Virus record (IMG/VR): IMGVR_UViG_3300032770_000053
Location: 1-39,396 of that record
Source: a virus
Direction: 5' to 3' (one strand)
Length of the DNA stretch: 39,396 nucleotides
The position numbers and the translations under genes are program-made. The notes under the pieces were generated by a model. It ran no database searches, had not been told where the DNA came from, and was given only the letters and a program-made list of their open reading frames with translations. The first letter of the stretch is position 1; each line of letters starts with the position of its first letter. Shown here piece by piece: positions 38,492 to 39,396 of this stretch.

Positions 38492-38746
38492 GTGAAAACC
38501 CGACGCGAAATGAAAGTCGGGAGGGATGCCATACGCCAGGAATGGAAGCTCGCGGGACGAATAAGCGTGCTTTCCCAGGACATTCGTTACGCCAACAAGC
38601 CGTCAGATCTTCAATACCCGATCCACGAATTGATTCAAATAACGCGCCGTTTGCAGGTCTTTCGAGAGCAATGGCTGGGAAAATGGCTCGATTGCCGGGG
38701 CGAACGGTTGAAAGGTTGGCCTAGGTTATGGGAACGCTACTTGTAG
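38492..38746 (+). CDS. First early gene: helical protein, unknown
   Basis: 84 residues from GTG 38492 with SD TAGGAGC. Starts MKTRREMKVGRDAIRQEWKL, then helices DIRYANKPSDLQYPIHELIQ and WLGKWLDCRGERLKGW. Basic and probably helical, possibly nucleic-acid binding. Position at the head of the early transcript suggests a host-takeover role. Confidence 0.65.
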   Translation: MKTRREMKVGRDAIRQEWKLAGRISVLSQDIRYANKPSDLQYPIHELIQITRRLQVFREQWLGKWLDCRGERLKGWPRLWERYL

Positions 38747-38814
38747 GGCTCGCGCTGGTATTGGGCGGCATGTCGCTATTTGCTCTGTATGCCTATCTCA
38801 GGTTCGCGCGATGA
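38728..38814 (+). CDS. Very small membrane protein
   Basis: 28 residues (MGTLLVGLALVLGGMSLFAL, YAYLRFAR): one transmembrane helix with a basic end. It overlaps both neighbours (19 bases upstream, ATGA downstream). Size and topology recall small phage membrane peptides of unknown role. Confidence 0.5.
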   Translation: MGTLLVGLALVLGGMSLFALYAYLRFAR

Positions 38815-38984
38815 ACGCGCAAGCAAACCTGAACATGTCGCTTCACTGGTTCAACGCTTGGCGCTCAGACATTGCCAGGGCGAAGTCCTTGCCGGAGCTG
38901 GCCTTCTACTACGGACGCGCCGCGGCGGTGGCGCAAGCTAACCATCTTATGTATCAAGCGCTTTATTGGGGGGATCATGCCTAA
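38811..38984 (+). CDS. Small helical protein
   Basis: 57 residues, ATGA start. MNAQANLNMSLHWFNAWRSD, then RAKSLPELAFYYGRAAAVAQ and HLMYQALYWGDHA; Ala/Tyr-rich helices. No family recognised. Confidence 0.55.
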   Translation: MNAQANLNMSLHWFNAWRSDIARAKSLPELAFYYGRAAAVAQANHLMYQALYWGDHA

Positions 38985-39045
38985 CCAAGTCGCCGTCACC
39001 CTCTGCTTGTACGGAATCTTGTATTGCCTTTGGAGGTCACGATGA
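38977..39045 (+). CDS. Very small membrane peptide
   Basis: 22 residues (MPNQVAVTLCLYGILYCLWR, SR), mostly hydrophobic with a basic end. It overlaps the previous gene by eight bases and the next by ATGA, so translation is likely coupled. Low confidence because of size. Confidence 0.35.
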   Translation: MPNQVAVTLCLYGILYCLWRSR

Positions 39046-39242
39046 GAAAACGCAACATCTCAATCGTCTGCCCGATCTGTGGCATGGAGGACGGCCCCGC
39101 CCACGGCGACCCGTGCCAGATCGTTACCCAGGTCTGCGAGGAGTGCCGGGAAGCCTCCGCCGATTATGTCCGGTCGGAGGAGTCGAGGCAGGAGATACAG
39201 AAACAACGCCATCTAGACCTTTTCAAGGGAGGGGCCGCGTAA
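39042..39242 (+). CDS. Zinc-ribbon protein
   Basis: 66 residues from ATG 39042 with SD GGAGGT. IVCPICGMEDGPAHGDPCQI then CEECREASADY: CxxC and CxxC pairs form a zinc ribbon, followed by a charged helix (SRQEIQKQRHLDLF). ATGA start and TAATG end. Role unknown. Confidence 0.65.
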   Translation: MRKRNISIVCPICGMEDGPAHGDPCQIVTQVCEECREASADYVRSEESRQEIQKQRHLDLFKGGAA

Positions 39243-39396
39243 TGTGCAAGATGAAAAGCTTTCTATGCATTCGGGGCGAGACGGAACCAAGGTGGTCAGA
39301 CAAGCACGATTCCCATAGCACATTGATTCAGGAATTAGGTATCGAGGACAAAGACCATCTTAAGCGCGATTTCGTCAAGATCGAGTTTTCGCCCGT
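39242..39396 (+). CDS. 5' part of a gene running off the right edge
   Basis: 51 complete codons: MCKMKSFLCIRGETEPRWSD, then KHDSHSTLIQELGIEDKDHL and FVKIEFSP. This looks like the N-terminal unit of phage proteins with a 'W.dk.dSHs.iI..lgi.D....FVkiEfsP' start whose later part contains 'D.eGsvP.WF'. The latter is what the left edge of the window encodes, so this is probably the same gene. Joining the ends directly leaves the two frames one base out of register, so one base is duplicated or a short piece is missing. Confidence 0.7.
   Translation, partial: MCKMKSFLCIRGETEPRWSDKHDSHSTLIQELGIEDKDHLKRDFVKIEFSP

Noticed and set aside
38179-38724. 181-residue ORF starting at the promoter's predicted +1
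   Set aside because: It crosses the long hairpin and the untranslated leader, and its second half is a shadow of the convincing gene at 38492. Leaderless translation of a short peptide is not excluded.
1-39396. Lysogeny genes (integrase, CI-like repressor, attachment site)
   Set aside because: None seen; the small HTH proteins at 4268 and 8164 lack a repressor's partner domain, so a strictly lytic lifestyle is more likely, though not proven.

Overview
The window looks like an essentially complete genome of a tailed double-stranded DNA phage of about 39 kb with a podovirus-type virion. The gene order is terminase, portal, scaffold, capsid, connector, internal (ejection) proteins, tail fibre, lysis. 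Nearly all genes lie on the + strand, packed with ATGA, GTGA and TTGA stop-start overlaps and good Shine-Dalgarno (SD) sites. Only one gene, an HNH endonuclease, is on the - strand. No integrase, DNA polymerase, RNA polymerase, tRNA gene or CRISPR array was seen, so replication and transcription are probably mostly host-driven. Signal peptides, a sigma70-like promoter and a DnaA-box match suggest a bacterial host, probably Gram-negative; it cannot be named from the sequence alone.

The two window ends seem to be halves of one gene: a start at 39242 runs off the right end and an open frame enters at the left end. If the molecule is circular, one early operon runs from the strong promoter at 38143-38172, through a long RNA hairpin, across the junction and on to a terminator at 8390-8437. 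It encodes many small proteins (several zinc ribbons), a solenoid repeat protein, a Sak4-like recombination ATPase with a DUF669-like partner, an Acb2/Tad1-like candidate anti-defence sponge (2868-3128), a DnaD-like replication initiator, a RusA resolvase, a degenerate methyltransferase-like protein, an alanine-rich protein, a strongly structured untranslated stretch and a small HTH protein.

The late region starts near 8731: small and large terminase, an HNH endonuclease bracketed by two terminators, portal, scaffold, major capsid protein and two likely capsid-surface proteins. Next comes a sugar/methyl block (GT-A transferase, GT-A/methyltransferase fusion, antisense HNH endonuclease, GT-B transferase, C2H2 zinc-finger protein). 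Connector and tail-hub proteins, a set of probable ejection proteins, an ATP-grasp enzyme, a 1070-residue glycine-rich fibre with a signal peptide, a second exported protein and a lysis module (membrane/coiled-coil protein, zinc ribbon, endolysin, holin candidates) follow, then a third exported protein.

The points most worth following up are the Acb2/Tad1-like gene, the early hairpin RNA at 38194-38289, the portal start codon placed inside a terminator hairpin, the ATP-grasp/glycosyltransferase enzymes embedded in virion genes, the three Sec-exported phage proteins, and the unusually large number of zinc-binding mini-proteins. All family assignments come from reading motifs by eye; no database search was run.
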